The notes under the pieces are model-generated. The model searched no databases. It was not told the origin of the DNA and saw only the letters and a list, made by a program, of their open reading frames with translations. From Verrucomicrobiota bacterium (GTDB lineage Bacteria > Verrucomicrobiota > Lentisphaeria > JABSQK01 > JAJFLO01): a DNA stretch of 64,000 nucleotides. Location of the stretch: the NCBI GenBank assembly GCA_021772615.1, contig JAJFLQ010000053.1, forward strand, positions 1 through 64,000, in the 5' to 3' direction. How positions within the stretch are numbered: position 1 is the first letter of the stretch; each line of letters begins with the position of its first letter. Below are positions 9,062-18,374 of this stretch, one piece after another. A program made the position numbers and the translations under genes.

Positions 9062-10192
9062 TTACTGAAAAAGGTCTGTATATTGCTTGATCATCAAGCC
9101 GATCATAACACCGCCAACGACGAACGACGCAGCGGCGGAGAGTGTGTACAGGATATCCGGATCGGCACCTTTTTTCGGCAACACGACTTTCTGTTGCGCG
9201 ACGACCGGTTTGGCTGCGGACGCCGGCGCTGCAGCAGCGGCCGGTCCGGCGCTGGGCGCAGCCGGTCTCGGCACGGCTTTCAGTTTCAGCGTCTTGGCGG
9301 GTTTGGAGCCGCCCGGTCCGCCGGAAGACGGGCCGGCAGTGGACACTGATGGCGCCTTTATCTTCAGCGTGGACTTCAGCGAACTTGGTGCGGCATGTGC
9401 CGGTGCAGAGGCTTGTGGTGCCGCGGCAGGTGCGGCTGACGGCACCTTGATTTTTAATGTCGCTTTGGTGCCGGCTGCGGGTGGGGCGGCCGAAGCGGCC
9501 TGTGGCGGTCCGGCCTTAATTTTCAGCGTTGGCGCTCCTCCGCCCGGCCTCGCGGCGGGAGTGCCCTGTTTGATTTTCAGCGTGGGCCGCTGCATGGTCC
9601 CGGTCCCGGACTCCTCGCGTCCCGGCGCCTTGATCTTCAATGTCTGCTTCGAGGCCAGCGTACCCTGGCCCGGCGTTGCCGAAATTGTTGCCGGTGCGCT
9701 GGGTTTTGCCGGTGGCGCTGCTGCGGGCGGTCTTGCGGCAGGTGGCTTTGCCGGTGGCGCTGCAGCTGCTGCGGGCGCCGCCGCCCCGGACTGGTCACCT
9801 TCGCCGGATGGCGGCCGCAGGCGAATGGTCTGGCTGGCGGACATGATTCCGGCAAGCTTTTTCTTCTTTTCTTTGATAACCTTGAGAACGACGGTGTCGC
9901 TACCTGGCGTTTTCACGGCGCCTGCAGTTGGATCTGCCTTAATGCCTGCCCTTGGCTTGAGCGACTTGATTGCCGGCTTATTTCGCATCTGGGTCGGATC
10001 CACCATCTTCGGAATCGACTTCATCGTGTCTTTAAGCTCGACGGTGCTGTCACCCATCTTCGGCATTTTCTTGATCGTCTGCTTAAGATCCTCTCCCTCT
10101 TCAGCGGCCGGTTTGATGTCTTCGCCAGTAACGGATGCCCGGGATTTCTTCAGTGTCAGCTTTAGATTTTCCTGATTATCGCCATCTGCCAT
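9062..10192 (-). CDS. Low-complexity TLKIK-repeat protein with a C-terminal membrane anchor
   Basis: A 376-residue protein I cannot assign to a characterised family. The first ~125 residues are charged, with two related pieces LKQTIKKMPKMGD (~36-48) and LKDTMKSIPKMVD (~53-65), then QTIRLRPP (~121-128). Residues ~135-345 are an Ala/Pro-rich linker in which the pentapeptide TLKIK recurs at about 184, 204, 222, 245 and 275, with TLKLK at 301. A hydrophobic segment at ~350-368 is followed by only a few polar residues, giving a tail-anchored topology with the long repeat region in the cytoplasm. The start has a good GGAGGG ribosome-binding site 8 bases upstream. It is monocistronic. The periodic basic motif may be a binding site repeated for avidity, but that is speculation. 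Confidence 0.75.
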   Translation of the reverse strand: MADGDNQENLKLTLKKSRASVTGEDIKPAAEEGEDLKQTIKKMPKMGDSTVELKDTMKSIPKMVDPTQMRNKPAIKSLKPRAGIKADPTAGAVKTPGSDTVVLKVIKEKKKKLAGIMSASQTIRLRPPSGEGDQSGAAAPAAAAAPPAKPPAARPPAAAPPAKPSAPATISATPGQGTLASKQTLKIKAPGREESGTGTMQRPTLKIKQGTPAARPGGGAPTLKIKAGPPQAASAAPPAAGTKATLKIKVPSAAPAAAPQASAPAHAAPSSLKSTLKIKAPSVSTAGPSSGGPGGSKPAKTLKLKAVPRPAAPSAGPAAAAAPASAAKPVVAQQKVVLPKKGADPDILYTLSAAASFVVGGVMIGLMIKQYTDLFQ

Positions 10193-10577
10193 TATATCGG
10201 CCCTCCATTGTACATTGTGTGACGTGTTACTGTCGCGTCAATTTCTAACTACGCATCCGGCCGCGTTGTGTTCGAAAAGGGTTTCAAACAACAATTCGGT
10301 ATCATGGTTTATCATACATGAATTGTAACGATATTGCAATGCGAATACAGCTAATTCAAAATAGGAAGCCACCGGCTCTTTCGGCGCGGCCGTGTCCGGT
10401 GTTCGAATCAGCGTGGCTACGATTCCGCTACGCCGGAAATGCCAATTTCCCAGGAGGCCCTGATTTCACCGACGGTGATCAATCCTGGTAAATGCCCGGC
10501 ACCATGAATCTGGTGTGATAGGCCAGGTCCATTGACGTTGTTTCCTCGAGCCGCTACGTCCAGTGGTGCCATATGAC
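10193..10577. other. Intergenic stretch, no gene seen
   Basis: 385 bases without a credible coding frame, between the end of a glycosyltransferase-like gene and the start of the TLKIK gene. The part near 10280-10370 is A/T-rich (TTTATCATACATGAATTGTA) and is the likely promoter area of the TLKIK gene. No tRNA, strong terminator or riboswitch pattern was recognised. Confidence 0.4.
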
Positions 10578-12080
10578 TTACCCGGTGTTATCGTCGCGGA
10601 TTCGAGTTAATGCGAATGTCCCGACGGCTGCTGCCGCAGCCATTGCCGTGATCCATGGTAGGAGCGACCAGACCCCACCGAGTCCGGCCAGTGACCCCAG
10701 ATTGAAGGCGGAGTACGTGTCGATCGCCGGTGTGATGACGGATTGATCCCGGATCGGAAACGACCATGGCTGCAGAATGTCTGCCGGGTGTTGCAGCGTA
10801 AGGCCTACGCCACGGTAGTAGCTCAGTAGCGGGTTCTGCACAGTCGAAGGAACCACGGGTGATATAGCACTGCAAAGAAGCATGTTCAGGCATGAGGGAA
10901 TCAGCAGCAGCGCAAACATCACCCGCCACAGACGCTGTTTCGCAAGCACCGTGAGCAACAGGATATAAAACGGAAGCACCGGAATCTGATAGCGCGGCCC
11001 GGTACATGCGCCCCCGTGCCATCCGTTGAATGCGGTGTTCATCGCGAGGAAAGCGATGATATTCACGACGGCGAGCCGCAGGAGCCATTCCGAACGCCGT
11101 CGGAAGACATGGGTACATGCCGGTAAAACCAGGAGCAGCACGGGCATGTAGGCAAAGAGTCCGCGGTATGGCGAGAATGTCAAACCCCAGAGCGCTTCCA
11201 GTTCGGGCAGGGCGAACAGTCCTGCTACGTGATCCTGATGACTGAGAAAGTAAGGATTGTTATACGCATTGGCGACAGTTATCGCGCGGCCAAAGCAAAT
11301 CTTGTGGTAGAGGCAGAACGCGAGAAACGACGGCGTTATGCCGGCGATGAAGCCGCCCATTCTGCGGCCGTCTTTTCTCAGCGCAGCCGCAGCCGCGAGA
11401 GTCACCGCCGTGATGGCGCACGAGTATTCAGTAAGGACTGCTGCTCCGGCAAAAAAGCCGGCGACCGGATAGGCATGCTTTTTGTCTTCGGCGATTACAT
11501 ACAATGCGATCATGATGAATGCAGCCGCGGTTGCGTGGCCCCAGATCTGGGTTGAAAACGGAAATAGCAGGGTGCCCCACACAAGGCCGGCGGTAAGGCA
11601 AAGTGCATGGTAACGGGCGACGAAACGCAGGAGCAATCGAAAGAAGCACAACGAGGCGACCGCAACCGGCATGACCGTAGTCCACAGGTGTATGAGGTAG
11701 GCATTCACCAGGGCCACGGTTTCGTCGCCGGGATTGATACGCATCATTCGTTCGAGATGGAAGATTACGGCGTAGAACGGGATGCCGACCAGAGCGATGC
11801 CCGGCGCTTTATTGGAGTAGAAATGGCCGTCGTACCAGGCCCAGTCACCGGTGTTTACGCCGTTTGCAGGATCGGTGATAAAGCGGTCGATCGAAAACGA
11901 GAGATAGTCGGTTGTCCCGGGTTCGACGAATGCGAAGATGGTATTCAGGCGGGAATTATGATTCCAGGCAGCGCCGTTGTAGAAATAGGCGAGAGATAAG
12001 AAAACGGAAATAACCAATGCCGACTCGAATCGACGGGATTGCCGTGAATCGCATGTCCCGGATATCTGAGCGGACGACAT
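10578..12080 (-). CDS. Polytopic membrane protein, GT-C glycosyltransferase-like
   Basis: A 500-residue integral membrane protein with roughly 10-12 hydrophobic segments. After the first membrane segment comes a periplasmic-type loop ending in WYDGHFYSNKAPGIALVG, a sequence style found in GT-C enzymes that use polyprenyl-phosphate sugars (PMT/ArnT-like). No definite catalytic assignment can be made. The gene begins 2 bases after the nqrF stop codon, so it is probably translated from the nqr transcript even though a sugar transferase has no obvious link to Na+-NQR. It could also be an uncharacterised membrane protein with another role. Confidence 0.7.
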   Translation of the reverse strand: MSSAQISGTCDSRQSRRFESALVISVFLSLAYFYNGAAWNHNSRLNTIFAFVEPGTTDYLSFSIDRFITDPANGVNTGDWAWYDGHFYSNKAPGIALVGIPFYAVIFHLERMMRINPGDETVALVNAYLIHLWTTVMPVAVASLCFFRLLLRFVARYHALCLTAGLVWGTLLFPFSTQIWGHATAAAFIMIALYVIAEDKKHAYPVAGFFAGAAVLTEYSCAITAVTLAAAAALRKDGRRMGGFIAGITPSFLAFCLYHKICFGRAITVANAYNNPYFLSHQDHVAGLFALPELEALWGLTFSPYRGLFAYMPVLLLVLPACTHVFRRRSEWLLRLAVVNIIAFLAMNTAFNGWHGGACTGPRYQIPVLPFYILLLTVLAKQRLWRVMFALLLIPSCLNMLLCSAISPVVPSTVQNPLLSYYRGVGLTLQHPADILQPWSFPIRDQSVITPAIDTYSAFNLGSLAGLGGVWSLLPWITAMAAAAAVGTFALTRIRDDNTG

Positions 12081-12082
12081 CG

Positions 12083-13321
12083 TTATCCGAAGTCATCAAA
12101 TCGGATCATGTCTTTTTCGACGCCGAGATCGTCGAGCATCTTCATAACGGCGCTCAACATCATCGGCGGACCGCATAGATAATATTCAATATCTTCCGGA
12201 GCGTCGTGGTCTCTGAGGTAGTTTTCCAGGACGACATTGTGGATAAAACCGGTATGTCCCGTCCAATTGTCCTCCGGCTGGGGTTCCGAAAGTGCGATGT
12301 GAAATGAAAAATTCGGGAAGTCCTTTTCGATTGAGCGGAAATGGTCCTCGTAGAACATCTCCCGCGATGATCTGGCGCCGTACCAATATGAAACTTTGCG
12401 GTCGCTCTTCTCCGTATGAAAGAGGTGAAATATGTGCGAGCGCAACGGCGCCATCCCTGCGCCACCGCCGATGTAAACCATTTCGCGTTTGGTCTCCTGG
12501 ATGAAAAATTCACCGTACGGTCCGGATACTGTGACTTTGTCACCAGGTTTTCGGGTAAAGATGTAACTCGATGCCAGACCTGGATTGACGTCCATAAAGC
12601 AATTGTTCTGACGATCCCACGGCGGTGTTGCAATACGAATGTTGAGCATCACGATATTACCTTCAGCCGGGTGATTGGCCATGGAATAGGCGCGCACTGC
12701 CTCTTCGCTGTTCTTGCACACCAGGCCCCACATATTGAACTTATCCCAGTCGCCACGGTATTTTTCATCGACCAACATGTCTTCGAATCGGCCTTCAAAA
12801 GGTGGTATCTCAATCTGTATGTAACCGCCGGACTCGAAATCGAGGTTCTCACCTTCCGGGAGGCGAACAACAAATTCCTTGATGAATGTCGCGACGTTGT
12901 CGTTTGACACCACCTCGCATTCCCATTTGTTGATGGAGAATACTTCGGCCGGCACCTCGATGCGCATGTCTTCTTTGACCTTTACCTGACACGAGAGTCG
13001 CCAATTTTCCTTGGCCTGTTTTCTGTTGATATGGCTTTCTTCGGTCGGAAGGAGATCACCGCCGCCTTCAAGGATACGGCAGCGGCAGACGCCGCAGGTC
13101 CCGCCGCCGCCGCAGGCGGAAGGCAGAAGCAAGCCGTTGCTGGAGAGGGTATTTAGGAGCGTAGAGCCGGAGTCCACAGTGAGCGACTTGCTCTCGTCGT
13201 CGTTTATTATGATCTTTACCTGTCCCTTCTTCACCAGCTTCGCTTCCGCGGCCATCAACGCGAGGCTCAGTGTTAAGATGATAAAGAGAAAAACGACTGT
13301 GCTGCTGCCAACAAAAATCAT
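12083..13321 (-). CDS. nqrF: Na+-NQR subunit F (NADH dehydrogenase, FAD and 2Fe-2S)
   Basis: A 412-residue NADH-oxidising subunit of the sodium pump. One N-terminal membrane segment (residues ~4-24) is followed by a plant-type ferredoxin domain whose ligands fall at Cys70, Cys76, Cys79 and Cys111 ([18 protein letters not shown]), the same numbering as I recall for the Vibrio protein. The FAD-binding RAYSMANHP motif is at 210-218, and the NADH-binding [11 protein letters not shown] and the C-terminal YLCGPPMM follow. It is last of the nqrABCDEF genes, 24 bases after nqrE. It takes electrons from NADH and passes them through FAD and the cluster to the membrane flavins. Confidence 0.97.
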   Translation of the reverse strand: MIFVGSSTVVFLFIILTLSLALMAAEAKLVKKGQVKIIINDDESKSLTVDSGSTLLNTLSSNGLLLPSACGGGGTCGVCRCRILEGGGDLLPTEESHINRKQAKENWRLSCQVKVKEDMRIEVPAEVFSINKWECEVVSNDNVATFIKEFVVRLPEGENLDFESGGYIQIEIPPFEGRFEDMLVDEKYRGDWDKFNMWGLVCKNSEEAVRAYSMANHPAEGNIVMLNIRIATPPWDRQNNCFMDVNPGLASSYIFTRKPGDKVTVSGPYGEFFIQETKREMVYIGGGAGMAPLRSHIFHLFHTEKSDRKVSYWYGARSSREMFYEDHFRSIEKDFPNFSFHIALSEPQPEDNWTGHTGFIHNVVLENYLRDHDAPEDIEYYLCGPPMMLSAVMKMLDDLGVEKDMIRFDDFG

Positions 13322-13345
13322 GATTGCGATACCGTCCGTGTCATG

Positions 13346-13954
13346 TTACATGCCTGAAAACGCCATGAATGCCATAGCGATCAGGCCTGTCGTTAACATC
13401 GTTATTCCCAGCCCCCGAAGCCCGTCAGGGATATTCGAGTAGCGAAGCTTGTGCCGAATCGACGCCATTGAGATGATGGCGAGAAAAAAGCCGGCGCCGG
13501 AACTCATACCAAATATCGTGGCGTGGAGCAGGTCGTATTCGCGTTCGACCATGAACAGGGACGTGCCCAGAATCGCGCAATTCACCGTGATGAGGGGAAG
13601 AAAGATGCCCAGCGCCGCGTACAGTTTCTGCGATGTCTTGTCGATGAACATCTCGACAATCTGTACCAATGCCGCGATCACCGCGATGAAGCAGATAAAA
13701 TTCAAAAAGCTCAAGTCGAGCGTTGCCAGGGCTGGAACGTTGGTCCAGGCGAGTGCGCCCGAGCGTAGAAAAAAGTGGTGTATTAACCAGTTCATCGGCG
13801 TGGTGATAGTGAGTACAAAAATGACCGCCAGCCCCAGTCCGAATGCGGTCGACACCTTCTTAGACACGGCGAGGTAGGAGCACATCCCCAGGAAATACGC
13901 CAGCAGAATATTCTCGACGAAGATCGCCTTGATTGAAAAGCTTAACAATTCCAT
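13346..13954 (-). CDS. nqrE: Na+-NQR subunit E
   Basis: A 202-residue integral membrane subunit of Na+-NQR with six predicted membrane helices in the inverted-repeat arrangement shared with NqrD and RnfA. The N-terminal ENILLAYFLGMCSYLAVSK and the later TVNCAILGTSLFM each hold one of the conserved half-channel Cys residues that bind the intramembrane iron site shared with NqrD. The gene is 3 bases after nqrD and 24 bases before nqrF, in the standard order. Length is normal. Confidence 0.96.
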   Translation of the reverse strand: MELLSFSIKAIFVENILLAYFLGMCSYLAVSKKVSTAFGLGLAVIFVLTITTPMNWLIHHFFLRSGALAWTNVPALATLDLSFLNFICFIAVIAALVQIVEMFIDKTSQKLYAALGIFLPLITVNCAILGTSLFMVEREYDLLHATIFGMSSGAGFFLAIISMASIRHKLRYSNIPDGLRGLGITMLTTGLIAMAFMAFSGM

Positions 13955-13957
13955 AAA

Positions 13958-14602
13958 TCAATCCTCAACATATTTGGACAGCGTCCGCTGTACCCAAATC
14001 AATAGTCCCAGAAGTACGAATGCACCCGGCGCCAGCACCATCAAGCCGTTGTTTACGTAGCCAATGGTGTACACATTCTCCGGCAGCGAAAATCCGAGTA
14101 TGGAACCTGACCCCAGTAATTCGCGGCACCCGCCGACAATCGCCAGAACCCACGCATACCCGAGGCCGTTGCCAAGCCCATCAAGAAGCGACGGCAGCGG
14201 TTTGTTGCCCATCGCGAACGCCTCAAGCCGACCGAGCACAATGCAGTTGGTGATGATCAGTCCCACGAACACCGACAGCTGTTTCGACACATCAAATGCA
14301 TAGGCCTTGAGCACCTGGTCCACAAGAATCACCAGCGATGCTACAACCACCATTTCGACGATGATTCTTACCTTGTTCGGGATCAACGTACGCAGCGTCG
14401 ATATGACAACGTTCGAACCTGCGACGACAGCCATCACCGCCAGGCCCATTACCAGTGATGGTTTCAGCTGAGCCGTCACCGCCAGCGCCGAACAGATACC
14501 CAACACCTGTATGGTAATCGGGTTGTTCTCACTGAATGGGTCGGTGAAGACCTTCTTGCTCTTGGCGGACAACAGCGGTTCGCCGCCTTCAGACGCTGCC
14601 AT
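13958..14602 (-). CDS. nqrD: Na+-NQR subunit D
   Basis: A 214-residue integral membrane subunit, homologous to NqrE and RnfE, with about six membrane helices. [10 protein letters not shown] near the N terminus and [16 protein letters not shown] in the middle carry the two conserved Cys of the iron site at the NqrD/NqrE interface. It lies between nqrC (16 bases before it) and nqrE (3 bases after it). The first ~20 residues are soluble. The family length is about 210 residues, so this is complete. Confidence 0.96.
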   Translation of the reverse strand: MAASEGGEPLLSAKSKKVFTDPFSENNPITIQVLGICSALAVTAQLKPSLVMGLAVMAVVAGSNVVISTLRTLIPNKVRIIVEMVVVASLVILVDQVLKAYAFDVSKQLSVFVGLIITNCIVLGRLEAFAMGNKPLPSLLDGLGNGLGYAWVLAIVGGCRELLGSGSILGFSLPENVYTIGYVNNGLMVLAPGAFVLLGLLIWVQRTLSKYVED

Positions 14603-14618
14603 AGTTTGTTCTCCAGTG

Positions 14619-15350
14619 TTACTTGCCGGACTTCGGTCGTATTGTGGCGAAATAGGCTTCGTACTTCGTCAAGTCTCTCTTCAGCATCTCGGTAACGCCA
14701 CGGCTGGTAATGGTGGCGCCGCTGATGCCGTCAACGTAATGCGACAATGCAGATCCGGTATGCTTATCAGTCGCCTGCCCCTTGACGACGCTAACACTTA
14801 CCAGGTTGCCGGCAGCGTCCAGAATCTTCTTGCCTTTGAAATTTTCCTGGAACCATGCCGCCTCGATCTCGGCGCCCAGACCCGGTGTTTCACCGTGTTT
14901 ATAAAATGTAATGCCGCGGACAGTGTTCAAGTCCGATTCCAGTGACAGGTAGCCGTAGAGCGTCGACCACAGTCCTTTTCCGATAATCGGGATGCTGTAG
15001 GCCACGTCAACGTCATTCTCCCGCAGCACATATACCGGGTACAACTGTTCGTCAACGTTGGCCTTCTTCCCCTCTGCCTCCGGATCGACGGCGCCGATAT
15101 CCACGTCGACACGTTTACCACGGGCGTTCACCACGATGCCGACTACGTTGTCGCGGTAAAAGGACTCGACTTCGTTCGTATCTTTCGGCAGTACGTCAAA
15201 AGACTTGAGAATATTCTTCTTTATGTCCAGCGCGATATTAAACTGCTGGCGTTCTCGCAGTGCCGTCGCTGCGGTTGACAGCAGCAGTGAGCATATCACC
15301 GCAATCGCACTGATGAACAGCACAGTATAACCGTTGCTATGCCTGGCCAC
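14619..15350 (-). CDS. nqrC: Na+-NQR subunit C (covalent FMN)
   Basis: A 243-residue subunit with one N-terminal membrane helix (residues ~8-28) and a periplasmic FMN-binding domain. The flavinylation motif is [13 protein letters not shown] near residue 210, where the Thr of SGAT would carry FMN attached by ApbE. No apbE gene is in the window. The gene overlaps the end of nqrB by 14 bases, which indicates translational coupling. The N-terminal helix then a [19 protein letters not shown] segment matches other NqrC proteins. Confidence 0.96.
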   Translation of the reverse strand: MARHSNGYTVLFISAIAVICSLLLSTAATALRERQQFNIALDIKKNILKSFDVLPKDTNEVESFYRDNVVGIVVNARGKRVDVDIGAVDPEAEGKKANVDEQLYPVYVLRENDVDVAYSIPIIGKGLWSTLYGYLSLESDLNTVRGITFYKHGETPGLGAEIEAAWFQENFKGKKILDAAGNLVSVSVVKGQATDKHTGSALSHYVDGISGATITSRGVTEMLKRDLTKYEAYFATIRPKSGK

Positions 15351-16533
15351 GATTCAGCCTCCAGCTCATGTGTTGACGCACGACGATGTAGTCGATTAGC
15401 GGTGCGAAGGCATTCATGAATAGAATCGCCAGCATCATGCCTTCCGGGTACGCCGGATTCGCCGTGCGAATAATAATTGTAATGACGCCGATAAAAAAAC
15501 CATAGATCCACTTACCCGCTGGTGTGGCCGACGCCGATACCGGATCCGTCGCCATGTATACCGTCCCGAACACGAATCCGCCGGCCACGAAATGATAGAG
15601 AGGCGGCAGTGCCAGAAAGCTTGCCTCGCTGCCGGCGACGACGTTCATGATCAGCGACATGGTCAGGGCGCCGATGCACACGGCCGCCATGATTGTCCAG
15701 CTCCCGACACCGGTAATAATCAGAATCGCAGCGCCGATAATGCCCGCGAGCGCGGACGTCTCTCCTATTGAGCCTGGTATGAGTCCGATAAACATGTTCA
15801 TCATAGTGAAGTCCGCGAAACCGGCGTGCTGCCCGAATTGATGCAGGGCATCTACGACATTGGTCATCTCATGACTTGACGCAACCAGAAGCGGTGTTGC
15901 GCCGGAAAAACCGTCCACGACGTTGTCGCCGACGACCGTCCACACCCTGTCGCCGGAAATCTGCGCGGGATAGGCGAAGAAGAGAAACGCCCGCGCGACC
16001 AGTGCCGGATTGAACACATTCATGCCGGTGCCGCCGAAAACTTCTTTGCCTATAACGACGCCGAAGGATATGCCCACTGCCACCTGCCACAGCGGTATTG
16101 TGGGCGGTAGCGTTAGTGGAAACAACAGTCCTGTAACCAGAAATCCCTCGTTGATCTCGTGCTTTCGAACCACCGCGAACAACAGTTCCCACACCCCGCC
16201 GACGGCGTAGCTGACAATTACGATCGGCACGACATAGCGCAGGCCCACGGCCATACAGGACACAAACTCGGGGTCTTGCCCGGCCGCCTTGAAGTATTGA
16301 TAACCGACGTTGTAGATGCCGAACAACAACGTGGGGATGAGGGCAACAATGACCGTGGACATCAGCCGTTTGGTATCGATCGCGTCGCGCACATGACAGC
16401 CGGACGCCGTTCGTTGTGCCGGCGTAAAAAGGAAGGTTTCCTTGGCCTCGAAAAGCGGATAGAGCTTTTCAAGCTTACCACCCTTTTCGAAATGATGCCG
16501 TTGTTTGTTGAAAATGTCTTCTATGAATTTCAA
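15337..16533 (-). CDS. nqrB: Na+-NQR subunit B (membrane, FMN and riboflavin)
   Basis: A 398-residue membrane subunit with about ten helices. It carries the covalent FMN site in DGFSGATPLLVAS (Thr of SGAT) and forms much of the sodium channel and quinone site. I chose the TTG at 16533 because the protein then begins with KFIEDIFNKQRHHFEKGG as in relatives, 11 bases after the nqrA stop and with an AAGGATT ribosome-binding site. A longer in-frame start at 16614 would overlap nqrA by 70 bases and adds unrelated residues. The gene overlaps nqrC by 14 bases. Confidence 0.93.
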   Translation of the reverse strand: MKFIEDIFNKQRHHFEKGGKLEKLYPLFEAKETFLFTPAQRTASGCHVRDAIDTKRLMSTVIVALIPTLLFGIYNVGYQYFKAAGQDPEFVSCMAVGLRYVVPIVIVSYAVGGVWELLFAVVRKHEINEGFLVTGLLFPLTLPPTIPLWQVAVGISFGVVIGKEVFGGTGMNVFNPALVARAFLFFAYPAQISGDRVWTVVGDNVVDGFSGATPLLVASSHEMTNVVDALHQFGQHAGFADFTMMNMFIGLIPGSIGETSALAGIIGAAILIITGVGSWTIMAAVCIGALTMSLIMNVVAGSEASFLALPPLYHFVAGGFVFGTVYMATDPVSASATPAGKWIYGFFIGVITIIIRTANPAYPEGMMLAILFMNAFAPLIDYIVVRQHMSWRLNRGQA

Positions 16534-16544
16534 ACCGGTAATCC

Positions 16545-17918
16545 TTATCCTTCTTTCTCTATCATGTCGAGTCCCTGCCGGATAATATTCTGGATCTCCA
16601 TCTTTGACGGACAAATATACTCGCAGAGCGCGACTTCTTCCTCCGTGACTTCATAGATGCCCAATCCTTCCATTTCCTCAATATCCCCGGCCAGTATGCT
16701 CTTGCACAGGAACAAAGGATAAACCCGCATCGGCAGAACATCGTCGTAACAGCCTGTTGCCACGAATGCGCGCACACCGCCATTCAACTTTGTGTCCTGT
16801 GCATATGTTTTCTTCGGATTCAACATCGAGAGAAACGGCGATGCAAACGTACGAAAGTAGCTCGGCTTGCTGAAACCCGGCAACATCCAGCCAATGAACT
16901 CGGGGCCGGTAGATTCGGGAATAACGGTGACATGCGAGTCGTACGGACCGACATAGCCCTCGCGTCCCACGTTTGAACCGGTGAGTACATTGCCCGATAT
17001 CACCCGCACTGTTTTGGCGTTGACATGATCGCCGACGATTGACGCGACTGCGGCTCCGGCAGTAGTTCGGAAATACGTGCGCCTGGTCGCCGCCGAGCCT
17101 GCCACCCCGACAACCACGTCGGCGGAAAGCTGCCCCGTGAGAAAGAGGCGACCCAGTGAAATGATATTCTGTACCGTGGCGTACCACACCACATCTTTTC
17201 GCGACTTGATCGGTGCGATGTGGTGAATCTGTACGCCGACGCATCCGGCCGGATGACGTCCGCTGAATGTGTGTGTGACCGCATTGTTGGCCTTTGGAAA
17301 CGCTTTGCCGTTACGAGATCCGTCGCCGTCAAGGGAAAGGTGTACCTTGCCGTCGGTGAGCCGTGACGCGACATCAATGCCTGCCTGAAAGTCGGCCTCG
17401 TGCCCAGCGAGAATCTGACTGAGGTCCGGTCCGAGCGGTGCGGAATCGAAGGTGCTGACGAAAATATCCCGCGGCGTTATCGTCGGATCGGCAACATGGT
17501 CGAAAGGGCGCTGACGGAAATACGCGTAGGCGCCGCTACGTGACATCTGTTCCTTTACCGTTGCGCGTGCCAGAGTGTTGAGCTGACCGGCGCTGTACGA
17601 CGTAAAGTCGACATGTTCGTCGGCAACACCGCGCTCGATCAGGATATGCTTGATCACGCGTTTCTTACCGCGTTCGATTGCCTTCACGATACCCGATGCC
17701 GGCGACGTGAAGATATGATCCGGATTCGATTTGCTGCAGAATAATGCCGCACCGCGCTTGACGGAGTCGCCTTCTTTAACCAGCAATTTGGGCTTGATAC
17801 CCCGGAACACGTCTGGCCTGACGGCCACGACCGGCGAAGAATCCGCCTGGAGCACCTCTGCATCCGTCGTGCCTTCCAACGGAATCGTGAAGCCTTTTTT
17901 GAGTTTGTACGTTCCCAT
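16545..17918 (-). CDS. nqrA: Na+-NQR subunit A
   Basis: A 457-residue soluble, cytoplasmic subunit of Na+-NQR with no membrane segment. The N terminus KLKKGFTIPLEG, the barrel-sandwich region GDSVKRGAALFCSKSNPD and the NqrA-specific QIHHIAPI and CGGY-like C-terminal portion ATGCYDDVLPM identify it. It helps position the quinone site of NqrB. It is the first of the six structural genes and starts 3 bases after a small NqrM-like gene. Length is typical (about 445-485 residues). Confidence 0.95.
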   Translation of the reverse strand: MGTYKLKKGFTIPLEGTTDAEVLQADSSPVVAVRPDVFRGIKPKLLVKEGDSVKRGAALFCSKSNPDHIFTSPASGIVKAIERGKKRVIKHILIERGVADEHVDFTSYSAGQLNTLARATVKEQMSRSGAYAYFRQRPFDHVADPTITPRDIFVSTFDSAPLGPDLSQILAGHEADFQAGIDVASRLTDGKVHLSLDGDGSRNGKAFPKANNAVTHTFSGRHPAGCVGVQIHHIAPIKSRKDVVWYATVQNIISLGRLFLTGQLSADVVVGVAGSAATRRTYFRTTAGAAVASIVGDHVNAKTVRVISGNVLTGSNVGREGYVGPYDSHVTVIPESTGPEFIGWMLPGFSKPSYFRTFASPFLSMLNPKKTYAQDTKLNGGVRAFVATGCYDDVLPMRVYPLFLCKSILAGDIEEMEGLGIYEVTEEEVALCEYICPSKMEIQNIIRQGLDMIEKEG

Positions 17919-17921
17919 CGT

Positions 17922-18131
17922 CTACTCTGTAGTCGGCGCCATGTTTTCGCCGTTTTTGCACGTTTCACCGGCGGATTTGCCGCATACAGGGCAATCCACA
18001 TTCTCGCGTTTCAAAAATTCGCTATTTGTACTGCATGTACCGCGAAATTCACCGTCCGGCAGGACGATAATGCGAATCGCGATCAGGGCGATCATACCCA
18101 GCATCGCCGCACATGTTACGAAAAATATCAC
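17922..18131 (-). CDS. nqrM: Small Cys-rich membrane protein, NqrM-like
   Basis: A 69-residue protein starting with GTG at 18131 after a GAGAG ribosome-binding site. One N-terminal membrane helix spans residues ~2-24. A cytoplasmic or periplasmic tail follows with Cys33 (FRGTC), Cys47 and Cys50 (DCPVCG) and Cys58 (GETCKNG). NqrM (DUF539) is a ~70-residue one-helix protein with four Cys, beginning with an R/K-x-x-GSC motif, needed for iron delivery to NqrD/NqrE. The size, topology, Cys set and position, 3 bases before nqrA, all agree. The spacing of the last Cys differs from the textbook form, so I call it NqrM-like. Confidence 0.65.
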   Translation of the reverse strand: MIFFVTCAAMLGMIALIAIRIIVLPDGEFRGTCSTNSEFLKRENVDCPVCGKSAGETCKNGENMAPTTE

Positions 18132-18374
18132 TATTCTCTCAAGTTTTGTAAAATCTCCGGATGATTATCGGACGCCGGTGTTACACTGCCCGACCGCCGT
18201 CGTTCTGGTGAGTGACGGCAAACTGCCGATCTCTTGCGCGACGCCCTGAGAGCCCGTCTGATTATCAACCGCTGCATCTCCCCAAAAACCACGTCGCTTC
18301 GGCAAAGAATCATTAGCCGCTCGACTGGCGCAAATTCCGTGCCACTGTTGATGCGCGGGATGATCCACGTCTGC

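Noticed and set aside
9087..10175. 362-codon plus-strand frame opposite the TLKIK gene
   Set aside because: It is the complement of a G/C-rich repetitive gene; the minus-strand frame has a strong ribosome-binding site, periodic motifs and a membrane anchor, while this one has none.
10397..10440. tRNA-like GTTCGAATC sequence
   Set aside because: The flanking bases do not form an acceptor stem or the other arms of a tRNA.
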